Of a stretch of 39,345 nt of DNA, positions 1 through 9,270 are shown piece after piece (the first letter of the stretch is position 1; each line of letters begins with the position of its first letter). A model generated the notes under the pieces. The model saw only the letters and a list, made by a program, of their open reading frames with translations, made no database searches and had not been told where the DNA came from. The stretch comes from an uncultured Bacilli bacterium (GTDB lineage Bacteria; Bacillota_I; Bacilli_A; RF39; UBA660). The translations under genes were made by a program, and so were the position numbers. The stretch lies in assembly GCA_944372455.1 (NCBI GenBank), contig CALVZF010000011.1, positions 1 to 39,345 on the forward strand, written 5' to 3'.

Positions 1-7
1 GCATTAT

Positions 8-29
8 AAAAGGATGATTTTCATCATCC
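8..29 (-). terminator. Rho-independent terminator of ftsA-ftsZ
   Basis: Read on the minus strand, a 7-bp stem GGATGAT / ATCATCC with a 4-nt loop is followed by TTTTATA. It lies 46 bases beyond the ftsZ stop codon and is the natural end of the ftsA-ftsZ transcript. Confidence 0.75.
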
Positions 30-75
30 CTTTACATTGTATTTTTTTCTTCACCAACACTATTTGACAAAGAAC

Positions 76-1182
76 CTAAAATCCTCTTTTACTTCTTAAA
101 AATGGAGGAATATCTAAATCTGAATCATCATCATTATCATCGTCATCATCTAAATTAAATTTGTTCATAGCAGAACGAGTTGTTCTTATTTCATCTCTTT
201 TTTGATTTGTATAAGATTGATATAATGGTTCAGTTGGCTCTTCAAATCCTGTTGCAATTACGGTAACAATTACTTCATCAGTAAGATTTTCGTTAATAAC
301 TGCACCAAATATTGTATTGATTTCTGTGTTAGCGGCTTCTCTTACAATTTGAGCAGCATCTTCTGCTTCAAATAGTGTTAAATTACTTCCACCTGTAATA
401 TTTATAATTGCATCAGTTGCACCAGATATAGATGTTTCAAGTAATGGACTAGCTACTGCTTGTTTAGCTGCTTCTATTGCTCTATTTTCTCCTACACCTA
501 TACCAATACCAATAAGAGCATTTCCTCTATCTTTCATTACTGCTTTAACATCAGCAAAATCTAGGTTAACTAACCCTGCTACTGCAATTAAATCTGATAT
601 AGATTGAACCCCACGTCTTAATACATTATCAACTTCTCTAAATGCATCTAACATTGGAGTAGATTTATCTATTATTTCTCTTAATCTATCATTTGGAATT
701 ACTATTAAAGTATCAACATGTTTTTTTAATTCTTCAAGTCCATTCATAGCGTGTTCCATTCTTTTTCTACCTTCAAAACTGAATGGTTTAGTAACAATAC
801 CTACTGTAAGTGCACCTAAATTTTGTGCGATTTCTGCAATTATCGGAGCAGCACCAGTACCAGTTCCTCCACCCATACCACAGGTAACAAAAACCATATC
901 TGCTCCTTTTAAAGTTTCTTCTATTTCTTTTTTACTTTCAACTGCTGCTTCTCTACCTACTTCTGGATTTGATCCAGCTCCAAGACCGTCAGTTAAGGAT
1001 ATACCTAATTGAATTTTAATAGGAGCTTTAGATGTATTTAAAACTTGTAAATCAGTATTTGCAACGATGAATTCTACACCTTTTATACCAGATTCTATCA
1101 TTCGGTTTACGGCATTACATCCACCACCACCAACACCTATTACTTTTATTTTTGCCAATTGATCCATTTCTAATCCAAACAT
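76..1182 (-). CDS. ftsZ: Cell division protein FtsZ
   Basis: Tubulin-like GTPase that polymerises into the Z ring at mid-cell and recruits the divisome. The 368-residue protein has the glycine-rich nucleotide loop GGGGCNAVN (about 18-26), the tubulin signature GGGTGTG (104-110) and the T7-loop NLDFAD (206-211) that completes the neighbouring subunit's GTPase site. The C-terminal peptide DIPPFLR, which binds FtsA, is intact. The linker before it is very short and almost purely acidic (a run of Asp and Asn). The ATG is preceded by GGGAGG at good spacing. It lies 12 bases after ftsA, in the classical ftsA-ftsZ order, and is followed by a terminator. Identity is certain from the motifs; assembly properties of the acidic tail are not known. 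Confidence 0.98.
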   Translation of the reverse strand: MFGLEMDQLAKIKVIGVGGGGCNAVNRMIESGIKGVEFIVANTDLQVLNTSKAPIKIQLGISLTDGLGAGSNPEVGREAAVESKKEIEETLKGADMVFVTCGMGGGTGTGAAPIIAEIAQNLGALTVGIVTKPFSFEGRKRMEHAMNGLEELKKHVDTLIVIPNDRLREIIDKSTPMLDAFREVDNVLRRGVQSISDLIAVAGLVNLDFADVKAVMKDRGNALIGIGIGVGENRAIEAAKQAVASPLLETSISGATDAIINITGGSNLTLFEAEDAAQIVREAANTEINTIFGAVINENLTDEVIVTVIATGFEEPTEPLYQSYTNQKRDEIRTTRSAMNKFNLDDDDDNDDDSDLDIPPFLRSKRGF

Positions 1183-1194
1183 AACGTGCCTCCC

Positions 1195-2445
1195 TTAATT
1201 ATCAAAAAAATGACCGAATACTTTTCCAATAATTGAACCATTAGAAAAGTTGTTTTTCTTTTTAGTTGAAATGAGTTCTTCTTGTTTTTCTTCACTAAAC
1301 ATTGAATACTCTCTACCTCTAAGTTCTAACTTCTCACTAAAGTATTTAATCATACCTACACAAGAAGAAAATCTATTCTTTCTAACACCTATTGTGTTCA
1401 TATCTGCCACACTAATAGTTTTACTAATAAACTCATTTAAAAGAGTATTAAACCCCATAAATTCACTAGTTCCACCTGTAATAATTATATAACTTATTTC
1501 CTTGTTTGTTAAGTCTTTTATTTCATTTTTTGCAATTTTTATAATTTCCATAAGTCTATCCATACAAATTTCTGAAACCTCATATTGATTTATTTTAAGG
1601 GTTTCACCCTCATTATTAACTATCTCAAAAGTTTCATTTACTTTAGAAAACCTTTTATGGGCAACTGCAAAATTTTCTTTTAATTTTCTACTATCTATTA
1701 AGTTTAATCTATATACAAAAGTAATATCCTTATCAATATTTTTACCTCCAATTGGTAAAATTTTTGTATTCATTAAAATTCCTTTATTAAAAACAGAAAC
1801 TGTAGTGATATCTCCTCCAATATTTATTATACCCGATACCTCACTATTTAATTTACTATTTTTAAATTCATAGTAATCGCCAATTGAATTTAAAGTAATA
1901 TCTACTACTTCTAAACCAATATTTTGTAAAACGCTTATAACGGAATCTACATTTTTTTTAGGAGTAGTAACCATTATTGCTTTTACACTAAGTTTTTCGC
2001 CTATAAGACCTTTAGGATCTCTAATTTTTTCTTCTTCGTCTAATGAAAATTCTATTGGAATAGTTGTAATTAATTCTCTATTTTCTTCTATTTTATTATA
2101 TACACAAGCTTGTAAACATCTTATAATGTCATTACCTGTTACTTTCTTTTCTTCATTAGTAATAGTTGAATATCCACTAACAAGCGCAAACTCTGCTCCA
2201 TTTGCAGGAACTGAGGCAATAACTTTATCTATTTTTAAACCTAAAACATTTTCTACACAAGTTAGAGCTTCTTTAATTGATACAATTGCTTTAGCAGCAT
2301 CTACTATAAGTCCTTTTTTAATACCTTCAGATTTTATGGAAGAAGATGCAAGTATATTAATTTTTTTACCATAAATTTCTGCGGTAACTACTTTGATATT
2401 ATCTGAACCTATATCTATACTCGTATATATTTTTTTCATAAGCAA
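1195..2445 (-). CDS. ftsA: Cell division protein FtsA
   Basis: Actin-fold ATPase that tethers FtsZ to the membrane and links it to the septal wall machinery. The N-terminus has the phosphate-1 motif SIDIGSDNIKV. A 1C (SHS2) subdomain follows around residues 85-165 (ending in VDSVISVLQNIGLEV), and a phosphate-2/adenosine region ITGGTS lies near residue 325. The C-terminus (SIIGKVFGHFF) is a typical amphipathic membrane-targeting helix. The start is ambiguous: TTG at 2445 is 7 bases after AGGGAG, while the in-frame ATG two codons later (2439) sits 13 bases away. Homologues usually begin MKKxYTSIDIG, so ATG remains possible. It is first in the ftsA-ftsZ operon behind its own sigma-A-like promoter. 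Length (about 415 aa) is normal. Confidence 0.96.
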   Translation of the reverse strand: MLMKKIYTSIDIGSDNIKVVTAEIYGKKINILASSSIKSEGIKKGLIVDAAKAIVSIKEALTCVENVLGLKIDKVIASVPANGAEFALVSGYSTITNEEKKVTGNDIIRCLQACVYNKIEENRELITTIPIEFSLDEEEKIRDPKGLIGEKLSVKAIMVTTPKKNVDSVISVLQNIGLEVVDITLNSIGDYYEFKNSKLNSEVSGIINIGGDITTVSVFNKGILMNTKILPIGGKNIDKDITFVYRLNLIDSRKLKENFAVAHKRFSKVNETFEIVNNEGETLKINQYEVSEICMDRLMEIIKIAKNEIKDLTNKEISYIIITGGTSEFMGFNTLLNEFISKTISVADMNTIGVRKNRFSSCVGMIKYFSEKLELRGREYSMFSEEKQEELISTKKKNNFSNGSIIGKVFGHFFDN

Positions 2446-2475
2446 ACTCGCTCTCCCTTATATATTCGTATTAAT

Positions 2476-2504
2476 ATTATACACTATTTCTAGAAAAAAC
2501 CAAA
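2476..2504 (-). promoter_or_regulatory. Sigma-A-type promoter of ftsA-ftsZ
   Basis: On the minus strand a perfect -10 TATAAT (2476-2481) is preceded by TTTGGT (2499-2504, 17-bp spacer) or TTGGTT (16-bp spacer). It lies 30-60 bases upstream of ftsA and downstream of the terminator of the preceding operon. Confidence 0.6.
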
Positions 2505-2535
2505 GCCCACTAACTAACTTAATATTTATTATAAC

Positions 2536-2565
2536 AAAACTACTGCACTTTTGTACAGTAGTTTT
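2536..2565 (-). terminator. Terminator of the murG-murB-divIB-carboxypeptidase operon
   Basis: A 10-bp inverted repeat AAAACTACTG / CAGTAGTTTT with a 10-base loop starts 7 bases after the carboxypeptidase stop. The 3' arm supplies a short T run. It separates this operon from the ftsA promoter. Confidence 0.7.
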
Positions 2566-2571
2566 AAATTT

Positions 2572-3675
2572 TTATTTTGTTCCTAAAAAATATGCATAAT
2601 ATTCTTCGTAAGTTACTCCTGTATCATGAACATATTTAGCAACTTCTTTTCCTACATATCTATAATGCCAAGGTTCAAACTTGTATCCTGTAATATATTC
2701 TTTACCTTGTGGATATCTTAATATAAAGCCATACTTGTAAGAATTATTTATAAGCCATTTATATTCTTTAGTATTTTCAAAGTGATCACTTGAACTAGCT
2801 GTATTAATATCTAGTGCTAACCCTGTTTGATGTTCAGAATAACCAGGTCGTGCAGAATAAGTATCAGCGGCTTCTTTCCCATCCCTATTAGCATAATTAT
2901 TATATAAGCTATTTTGAGTTTGATAACTTCTATATGCAGAAATATTATATAATTTTATCCCATCATTTTTAGCAACATTTACCATTTCTTTAAAATGTGA
3001 ATAAGCTTCACTAGTCATTTTAGCTCCACTAACCATGGTATATCCACTTTCCATAGTAACTAAGTCTGGAATATAACTAGAGTCTAATTTAGTATATTTA
3101 TTTACTAATATTAGATTTCCATCATCTAAGTTAGTATTAGTAACATGAGTATAAAATTCGTAATCTATATTAGAATTTACACTTCTAATAACTTCATCTA
3201 TATCTTTTTGAGGATAAAGATTAATATAATCTAAATATCTATCTAAATTTTGATCTATATAATAAGTCGCATTTTTAAATTTGCTTTTTATTTCACTTTT
3301 AGGATCTTCTAATGGTGCATTATCATTTTCATCTATTGGATCCTCTTCTTTTATGTCAGTTTCAAAAATTTCAGAAAGACTTTTAGAAGAATTTAAATCT
3401 TTAAAATAAGTTTTTAATTTACTACTATCATAATTATCATTTTTAACTAAATCTACAAGTAGTTTTTGATATTTATTATCTAATACTATAGAAATTTCTT
3501 CATCACTTAAATTTGCTTCTATAAATTTAATTTCCTTATCACTATATCCAATTCTTTTTAGTTTTTGCGAAGTAGTATTATAAAATCCAAAATAAAATAT
3601 TAAACTTGCTAAAATTAAAATTAATAATACTGATATTATAACTACTCTTTTTGTTTTTATTTTTTTTCTTTTCAC
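2572..3675 (-). CDS. Membrane-anchored M15B D,D-carboxypeptidase (VanY/DdcY family)
   Basis: Zinc peptidase that trims the terminal D-Ala from peptidoglycan stem peptides outside the cell. An N-terminal basic stretch and one hydrophobic segment (about residues 10-32) anchor it. A low-complexity linker follows, and the catalytic domain fills the C-terminal 150 residues. It shows the family motifs SEHQTGLALD and EPWHYRYVG; from the start chosen here the zinc ligands are His282, Asp289 and His337, with Glu334 as catalytic base. An upstream in-frame GTG (3687) has no ribosome site. The GTG at 3675 follows GGTGAT at 4-5 bases and is preferred. It ends the murG operon, 16 bases after divIB. Whether it acts on pentapeptide or tetrapeptide (LdcB-like) cannot be told from sequence. 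Confidence 0.88.
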   Translation of the reverse strand: MKRKKIKTKRVVIISVLLILILASLIFYFGFYNTTSQKLKRIGYSDKEIKFIEANLSDEEISIVLDNKYQKLLVDLVKNDNYDSSKLKTYFKDLNSSKSLSEIFETDIKEEDPIDENDNAPLEDPKSEIKSKFKNATYYIDQNLDRYLDYINLYPQKDIDEVIRSVNSNIDYEFYTHVTNTNLDDGNLILVNKYTKLDSSYIPDLVTMESGYTMVSGAKMTSEAYSHFKEMVNVAKNDGIKLYNISAYRSYQTQNSLYNNYANRDGKEAADTYSARPGYSEHQTGLALDINTASSSDHFENTKEYKWLINNSYKYGFILRYPQGKEYITGYKFEPWHYRYVGKEVAKYVHDTGVTYEEYYAYFLGTK

Positions 3676-3691
3676 AACTATCACCACTTAC

Positions 3692-4393
3692 TTAATTATT
3701 AAAAATTTCAAAATAATTACCAGAATCTAAATATAAAATACCTTTTTTATTTTCCAATGATGGAAGTATTTCTAAATATTTATTTAATTCTTCAATTTTA
3801 GGTAAAGTAATGTATACATAATTACCATCATTCATTGAAAGTAAAAATCTTTCTTTATCAACTTCATTTGGAACATAATTAATTTCTGATATTTTTTGTT
3901 TTACTGAATTTTCAATTAAAGAAAATCGTTCTATTAATTTTTGATAAATTGATTTATCAGAAATTTCATTTATTAAAATAGGAATATTATTTAAAGGTTC
4001 ATCACTATATAATTCTTTATCTTCTTCAAGAATTAATTTCTTGGTAACTTTACTATAAAATAATGGTTTGTATTCAGTAATATAAATATATACTTGACTA
4101 CCTATTCTTTTTTTTACTTGAACTTCTTTAACATATGGATTAGCTTTGATTCTTCTTTCCATTTCTTGTGAACTAATTGATAATATCTTAGGATAATTTT
4201 GAATTTTAGCTAGTTCAATAACCTCGTAATCTTTCAAAACTTGATTTCCTATCACGTAAATATTTTTAATATTAGTATCAATTAATTTATTGAAAGCAAA
4301 ATATATTAAATATCCTAATAATACTAATAAAATTAAGGTTAAAAAAACAACACGTAATTTTAATTTTTTCCTTTTTACTTTTACTGTAGTCAT
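3692..4393 (-). CDS. divIB: Cell division protein FtsQ/DivIB
   Basis: Bitopic divisome protein that, with DivIC and FtsL, couples Z-ring assembly to septal peptidoglycan synthesis. The 233-residue product has a strongly basic cytoplasmic start (VKVKRKKLKLR), one membrane span (about 14-35) and a POTRA-type domain immediately outside: the strand IKNIYVIGNQ and the later block ANPYVKEVQVKKR are typical. A beta domain follows. The ribosome site GGGAG overlaps the end of murB, whose last codons supply it, so the two genes are translationally close-coupled. It sits in a wall/division operon, which supports the call. DivIB sequences are poorly conserved, so the identification rests on topology, POTRA pattern and context. 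Confidence 0.88.
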   Translation of the reverse strand: MTTVKVKRKKLKLRVVFLTLILLVLLGYLIYFAFNKLIDTNIKNIYVIGNQVLKDYEVIELAKIQNYPKILSISSQEMERRIKANPYVKEVQVKKRIGSQVYIYITEYKPLFYSKVTKKLILEEDKELYSDEPLNNIPILINEISDKSIYQKLIERFSLIENSVKQKISEINYVPNEVDKERFLLSMNDGNYVYITLPKIEELNKYLEILPSLENKKGILYLDSGNYFEIFNN

Positions 4394-4399
4394 TATAAT

Positions 4400-5305
4400 C
4401 TACTCCCAATTAACAAATTCTTGTTCTTCTTTTAACTCTATCCCCGTTTGATTTTTAATTTCTTGCTTAACAAAATTTATTAAATTATAAACGTCTTCTG
4501 CACTTGCGTTGTTATAATTGATTATGAAGTTAGCATGTTTAGGGCTAACCATTGCTCCACCAATTCGTTTACCTTTTAAATTAGCATCTTCTATTAATTT
4601 TCCTGCTGGAACATCTATTGGATTTCTAAATACACTACCAGCACATGGGTATTCTAGTGGTTGTGTTTCCATTCTTCTCATACGTCTTTTATTTATTTTT
4701 TCTTTAATTTCATCAACATTTCCATGTTGTAAATTTAAGGTAACTTCTACACAAATATAATTTCTTTTTTCTTGTAATAAAGACTTTCTATAATCAAAAT
4801 GTAAATCATTATTTTTTAGTGTTTTTACTTTTAAATCTTCATCAATTACTTTAACTTCTTCAACTAATTCACTAATTGATGCTTTATAAGCTCCCGCATT
4901 CATAAAAATTGCTCCACCAACACTTCCTGGAATTCCAGATGCAAATTCTAATCCGGAAAGTCCTAATTTCGCAGTTTCTAGTGAAAGTTTTACTAAACTA
5001 TATCCAGCGCCTACTACTATTTTAGTATCATTTATTTCTAATTTATTTAAATTATCTAACCTAATTAAAATCCCATCGTAATCTTTATCTGAAAAAATTA
5101 AATTTGAACCTTTACCAATAACTTTATATTTAATGTTTTGTTCTTTAATTATAGCTAGAAGTTCAATTAATTTATCTATATTATCTGGAAAAATTATTAA
5201 TTTTGCCTTACCGCCTAATTTATATGTATTATATTTTTTTATTGATTCATTTTCAAGTATTTTTCCAATTTTTTTATCTTCAAGTATTTTTATTATATCG
5301 TTCAT
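4400..5305 (-). CDS. murB: UDP-N-acetylenolpyruvoylglucosamine reductase MurB
   Basis: Cytoplasmic FAD enzyme that reduces UDP-GlcNAc-enolpyruvate with NADPH to UDP-MurNAc, the second committed step of peptidoglycan precursor synthesis. The FAD-binding fold shows GKGSNLIFSD (65-74) and the signature GLEFASGIPGSVGGAIFMNAG (118-138). The proton-donating serine is in AGSVFRNP (Ser224). The 301-residue length and the SVFRNP context without the extra E. coli-type C-terminal lobe indicate a type II (Gram-positive) MurB. The start follows GAGGAG, which overlaps the end of murG; the two genes are 2 bases apart. This gene and murG show that the organism makes a wall despite its mycoplasma-like composition. 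Confidence 0.97.
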   Translation of the reverse strand: MNDIIKILEDKKIGKILENESIKKYNTYKLGGKAKLIIFPDNIDKLIELLAIIKEQNIKYKVIGKGSNLIFSDKDYDGILIRLDNLNKLEINDTKIVVGAGYSLVKLSLETAKLGLSGLEFASGIPGSVGGAIFMNAGAYKASISELVEEVKVIDEDLKVKTLKNNDLHFDYRKSLLQEKRNYICVEVTLNLQHGNVDEIKEKINKRRMRRMETQPLEYPCAGSVFRNPIDVPAGKLIEDANLKGKRIGGAMVSPKHANFIINYNNASAEDVYNLINFVKQEIKNQTGIELKEEQEFVNWE

Positions 5306-5307
5306 TC

Positions 5308-6396
5308 TTATTTCTCCTCAATAATATTTTTAATTGTTTTATAAATTTTATCAGAACTTCCACCTACAAAAGTTCCTTTTAAATTTTCTTTAATTTTATT
5401 ATACTTTATTTTATCTCTAAATAATTCATCAATAGTTCTTACTAAGATATCACCTTTTAAATTTTCTTCTTCAATAATAATTGCTGCATTTTTTTTAACT
5501 AAATCATTAGCGTTTCTATATTGGTGATTATCTGTAACATAAGGACTAGGAATAAATATTGTAGGAATTTCTAAAGCGATTATTTCACTCATAGTAGAAG
5601 CTCCTGCTCTAGATACCATTATATCAGTTGCTTTCATAACTCTAGTCATATTTTCTATATATGGTACTATTTTTACATTGTTTGGAGCTTTAACTTTTTT
5701 ATTTATCTCTTCGTAATAATTTTTACCCGTTACATATAATACTTCATAATCTCTTTCGTTAAACATAGGTAACATACTAGTAATTTTATCATTTACTTTT
5801 TTAGAACCTAACGATCCCATTACTATTAAAACTAATTTTTTAGTTTTTGATAAACCAAGTTCACTTTTATCAATTTTTTTAACCGATAAAGCACTTTCTC
5901 CACAAGGATTACCAGTATATACTATTTTTTCTTTTTCTTTAAAATACTCCCTTGAACTTTCAAAAGATACTGCAATTTTATCTGCAAATTTTTCTAAGTG
6001 TCTATTTGATAAACCAGGAATGCTATTTTGTTCGTGAATAAAAGTTTTAAAACCTAGTTTTTTAGCAGTTCTAATTACTGGTGCGGTAACATAACCCCCA
6101 ACACCAATTACAATATCAGGATTAAACTTTTTAATAACCTTTTTACATTTTTTTATAGCTTCAATATAACAATAGGCAGTTTTTATATTTGATAAAGTTA
6201 ATTTTCTTTTTAATCCATACATTTCTAATGCTACATATTTTATATTATATTGTGGAATAATATCTTTTTCCATTCTGTTATGAGTTCCAATATATAAAAA
6301 TTCGCTATTAGGTTCTTTTTCCTTAATTTTATTAATAATTGCAAGTGCAGGATATATGTGTCCACCAGTACCTCCACCACATACAATTGCTTTCAT
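5308..6396 (-). CDS. murG: Lipid II synthase MurG (undecaprenyl-PP-MurNAc-pentapeptide GlcNAc transferase)
   Basis: Peripheral membrane glycosyltransferase (GT28) that adds GlcNAc to lipid I, giving lipid II. The N-terminal domain begins with the glycine loop GGGTGGHIYPALAI (7-20). GVGGYVTAPV and HEQNSIPGLSNR follow, and the donor-binding domain has SRAGASTMSE and an ending typical of the family. 362 residues is the usual length. The ATG follows AAGAGGATG. It is the first gene of a four-gene operon (murG, murB, divIB, carboxypeptidase) with its own extended -10 promoter just downstream of the transketolase terminator. Confidence 0.98.
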   Translation of the reverse strand: MKAIVCGGGTGGHIYPALAIINKIKEKEPNSEFLYIGTHNRMEKDIIPQYNIKYVALEMYGLKRKLTLSNIKTAYCYIEAIKKCKKVIKKFNPDIVIGVGGYVTAPVIRTAKKLGFKTFIHEQNSIPGLSNRHLEKFADKIAVSFESSREYFKEKEKIVYTGNPCGESALSVKKIDKSELGLSKTKKLVLIVMGSLGSKKVNDKITSMLPMFNERDYEVLYVTGKNYYEEINKKVKAPNNVKIVPYIENMTRVMKATDIMVSRAGASTMSEIIALEIPTIFIPSPYVTDNHQYRNANDLVKKNAAIIIEEENLKGDILVRTIDELFRDKIKYNKIKENLKGTFVGGSSDKIYKTIKNIIEEK

Positions 6397-6419
6397 AAAG
6401 ATTCACATCCTCTTGTTGT

Positions 6420-6449
6420 ATTATATCACACTATGCCCATTTTGGTGAA
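6420..6449 (-). promoter_or_regulatory. Extended -10 promoter of the murG operon
   Basis: Minus strand: TTCACC (6444-6449), an 18-bp spacer, then TATAAT (6420-6425) preceded by TGA, which makes the extended -10 TGnTATAAT. It lies immediately after the transketolase terminator. Confidence 0.65.
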
Positions 6450-6481
6450 AAAAACTAAAAGAGAACTAACTAGTCCTCTTT
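6448..6481 (-). terminator. Terminator overlapping the transketolase stop codon
   Basis: Minus strand: a 10-bp stem AAAGAGGACT / AGTTCTCTTT with loop AGTT, then TAGTTTTTTT. The transketolase TAG (6470-6472) lies within the hairpin. Confidence 0.85.
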
Positions 6482-8455
6482 AATATCAAAAATATACAGT
6501 ATCTTATCTAAAATTTCTTGTTTACTAAAGTTCATATAATCTAATACATCATCTTTTTTCGCACTTATTCCAAATTTGTTTTCAAATACAGTATAACAAT
6601 TATTTGAAAATTCACTTAACAATTCAAAGTTATTTGTAGGTTCTATAAAAATAATTTTAGACTTATTATCTATAATTTCCTTTTTATAAGCTTTATCTTG
6701 CTTTAAAAATAAATTAATTGAAGGCATACTAACAACCCTAACTCCATAGCCTTTTTCTTCTAATTTTAAAGCTAATTCTAAAGTAGTATTCATATTATTA
6801 CCACTAGAAATAAAAATTGCAGTTAAATCGTTTTTTTCAGGTTTTATTATGTAAGCTCCATATTTTACTTTTTTATAGTTAGTATTCTTTAAAGTTTCAA
6901 CTTTATTTCTTCCAAGTATTAATATACTAGGTTTATTATTTTGATAAATTAAATCAAAACATCCTACTATTTCTTTAATATCACAAGGTCTATAAACATC
7001 TAAATTAGGAATACTTCTTAACATAGTTAATTGTTCAATTGGTTCGTGTGTAGGTCCATCTTCTCCAATGTCTATTGAATCATGTGTAAATATATAATTA
7101 ACTGGCAAATTCATTAAAGCACTCATTCTAATTGCTGGTTTTAAATAATCTGAAAAGCTTAAAAATGTAGATCCAAAGGTTTTAATATTATATGTAGAAA
7201 TACCATTTAAAATAGATCCCATAGCATGTTCTCTAATTCCAAACCAAAGATTTTTACCCTTATAATTATTTTTAGAAAAATCCTCACCTGTAGTTATATA
7301 AGTTTTGGTTGAAGTTGCTACATCCGCACTTCCTCCAATTATTAATTTATTAGAATTTACTAACTCATTTAAAATTTTTCCATTACTTTCTCTTAAAGAT
7401 TCTTCAACTATTTCTTTAGTGAATTTAACTAAATTACTAGTATCAATTGTGGTTTTATTATTTAAAATGTTAAAATCTCTTTTTATTTCATCACTTGAAT
7501 TATCCAAAAATTCATTATACATATCATTCCATCTATCATACTCTAGTGATACTCTATTTTTAATTTGTTCTCTAAAATATGAAACAGCTTCTAAAGAAGG
7601 AGTAAATTTTACTTCTCTCATACCTAATTTATGATTTAATTGTTTTAAATCTTCCTTTGTTAATGGAGAACCATGTACTTTATTAGTCCCCTCTAGTAAT
7701 GAACCGTTACCTAAAGTAGTTTTTATTTCAATAATAGTTGGTTTATCACTTTTTTTAGCTTTAACTAATGCTTTATCTATTTGATCAATATTTTCTCCAT
7801 CTTTAACTAAAAGATAATTCCAATTTAAAGCATTAAATCTTTTTTCAATATTTTCATTAAATGTCATATTTGTTTTACCATCTAAAGTAGTGTTATTTGA
7901 ATCATATAAAACAATTAAATTATCAAGTTTTAAATTGCCTGCAATTGATGAAGCTTCATAACTTATTCCTTCCATTAAATCTCCATCACCACATAATACA
8001 TAAATTTTATGATCAATTATATTATATTTTTTTGGAATGTTATAATTGGTTTTTAAATATTTTTCTGCAATCGCCATTCCTACCGCACTTGCAAAACCTT
8101 GTCCAAGAGGACCTGTTGATAAGTCTACTCCAGGAGTTACATTAAGTTCTGGATGTCCTGGTGTAATTGAACCCAATTGTCTAAACCTTTTTAACTCATT
8201 TAAATCTATGTCAAATCCCGCCATGTAAAGCGTAGAATATAAAAGTGCAGATCCATGTCCTGCAGACATTACAAATCTATCTCTATTTAACCATTTATCA
8301 GCTTTTGGATTTACTTTTAAATGTCTAGAATAAAGTGTGTAAATAATAGGAGCAGCACTAAGGACTATTCCAGGATGTCCACTTTTTGCTTCATCAATCA
8401 TATCTATTCCTAATTTTTTAATATTATCAACAATTTTTTTATCTATTGTATTCAT
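6470..8455 (-). CDS. tkt: Transketolase
   Basis: Thiamine-diphosphate enzyme of the non-oxidative pentose phosphate pathway. It moves two-carbon ketol units between sugar phosphates and gives the cell ribose-5-phosphate and erythrose-4-phosphate. From the chosen start, SGHPG (His27), HGSALLYSTLY (67-77) and GPLGQG (115-120) line the active site. GDGDLMEGISYEA (156-168) is the diphosphate/Mg site. The pyrimidine-binding domain has FGIREHAMG and the C-terminal domain is complete. The reading frame can be extended to an ATG at 8482. However, that codon overlaps the promoter -10 box, and the ATG at 8455 has GAGG at 7 bases, so 661 residues is right. It is monocistronic, with its own promoter and terminator. 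Confidence 0.97.
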   Translation of the reverse strand: MNTIDKKIVDNIKKLGIDMIDEAKSGHPGIVLSAAPIIYTLYSRHLKVNPKADKWLNRDRFVMSAGHGSALLYSTLYMAGFDIDLNELKRFRQLGSITPGHPELNVTPGVDLSTGPLGQGFASAVGMAIAEKYLKTNYNIPKKYNIIDHKIYVLCGDGDLMEGISYEASSIAGNLKLDNLIVLYDSNNTTLDGKTNMTFNENIEKRFNALNWNYLLVKDGENIDQIDKALVKAKKSDKPTIIEIKTTLGNGSLLEGTNKVHGSPLTKEDLKQLNHKLGMREVKFTPSLEAVSYFREQIKNRVSLEYDRWNDMYNEFLDNSSDEIKRDFNILNNKTTIDTSNLVKFTKEIVEESLRESNGKILNELVNSNKLIIGGSADVATSTKTYITTGEDFSKNNYKGKNLWFGIREHAMGSILNGISTYNIKTFGSTFLSFSDYLKPAIRMSALMNLPVNYIFTHDSIDIGEDGPTHEPIEQLTMLRSIPNLDVYRPCDIKEIVGCFDLIYQNNKPSILILGRNKVETLKNTNYKKVKYGAYIIKPEKNDLTAIFISSGNNMNTTLELALKLEEKGYGVRVVSMPSINLFLKQDKAYKKEIIDNKSKIIFIEPTNNFELLSEFSNNCYTVFENKFGISAKKDDVLDYMNFSKQEILDKILYIFDIKED

Positions 8456-8480
8456 TAGTAAACCTCGCATTCTTAAATTC

Positions 8481-8509
8481 ATTATACACTAGCTTTTAAA
8501 TAAATTCAA
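8481..8509 (-). promoter_or_regulatory. Sigma-A promoter of transketolase
   Basis: Minus strand TTGAAT (8504-8509), a 17-bp spacer, TATAAT (8481-8486). The predicted start of transcription near 8474 lies downstream of the ATG at 8482, ruling that codon out as the transketolase start. Confidence 0.75.
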
Positions 8510-8517
8510 AACAAATT

Positions 8518-8547
8518 AAAACAGATAGAAAAAATTCCACCTGTTTT
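8518..8547 (-). terminator. Terminator overlapping the stop of the unrecognised gene at 8546
   Basis: Minus strand: AAAACAG pairs with CTGTTTT and the stem extends by four more pairs including two G-T wobbles, with an 8-base loop. The stem ends in TTTT. It overlaps the TAA at 8546-8548 and lies next to the transketolase -35 box. Confidence 0.75.
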
Positions 8548-9109
8548 ATAATTTAAAACTTTCTTGCTTTGATTCGTTTTTTGTGATTTCTGCAAATTTA
8601 GAAGTAACCGCTTTTGCATATATAGGAATAAAAACTGATGGTTTTGTACTATTATAAATTGCATTTTCATAATTAGTACTATACATTTTAAAAGCATTTT
8701 GAATTTTTTTAGGATCTCCATAGTTTACTATATAATCAATTATTGTGTTATTTACAATTCCTTTATTTGTTCCGTTAATAAACGCTACATTATCTAATAC
8801 CGTATCCATATTTTTAAATGGAGTAAAAGCATATTCTATAATTGCATCTTTTAAATATATATACCCATTAAGTTGATTTTCTGTTTTTATTGCCCATCCT
8901 TCAGTGGGATAATCTAATGCTTCCAGTAAAGAATTAATAGTTAAATCCATCAATTCAAAGTTTTCATCACTAATGTTAGTATTTATATAACTATCTAATT
9001 TAATTATTAACTCATTATTTAATGGTTGAACTTCATTTACTATTTTTTTAAAAGAAGCTAAATCTCTTTTTGATAAATTATTTTCCAAAATTATTTTTTC
9101 TATATCCAT
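8546..9109 (-). CDS. Protein of unknown function, 187 aa
   Basis: I do not recognise this protein. It is soluble, with no signal peptide or membrane span, and looks mostly helical at the N-terminus (DIEKIILENN, then SKRDLASFKKIVNEV). A more mixed centre has the segment DYPTEGWAIKTENQLNGYIYLKDAI, and the C-terminus is rich in Lys and Glu. The frame is open to a GTG at 9118, but GAGGAG sits 8 bases before the ATG at 9109, which is chosen. A TATAAT at 9132-9137 lies just upstream without a clear -35. It is a single transcription unit with its own terminator, between transketolase and a second small unknown gene. No cysteine pair, nucleotide-binding loop or other catalytic motif is visible. Confidence 0.8.
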   Translation of the reverse strand: MDIEKIILENNLSKRDLASFKKIVNEVQPLNNELIIKLDSYINTNISDENFELMDLTINSLLEALDYPTEGWAIKTENQLNGYIYLKDAIIEYAFTPFKNMDTVLDNVAFINGTNKGIVNNTIIDYIVNYGDPKKIQNAFKMYSTNYENAIYNSTKPSVFIPIYAKAVTSKFAEITKNESKQESFKL

Positions 9110-9270
9110 GATTTTCACTCCTCTTTATTTTATTATACAAGATATTAAAATTGAAAATTTAACATAATTAGTATTTTAATTAAATTTGACACTTAAAATG
9201 TAAAATATCCTACTATAATATTTTGTACATAAATTTTAAAAATAAAAGAAAAATGAAAAAAAATATAAAT

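Noticed and set aside
8506-8721. 71-codon minus-strand frame overlapping the 3' end of the gene at 8546
   Set aside because: Out of frame with the gene that has a ribosome site, runs through its terminator and shows no protein-like pattern.
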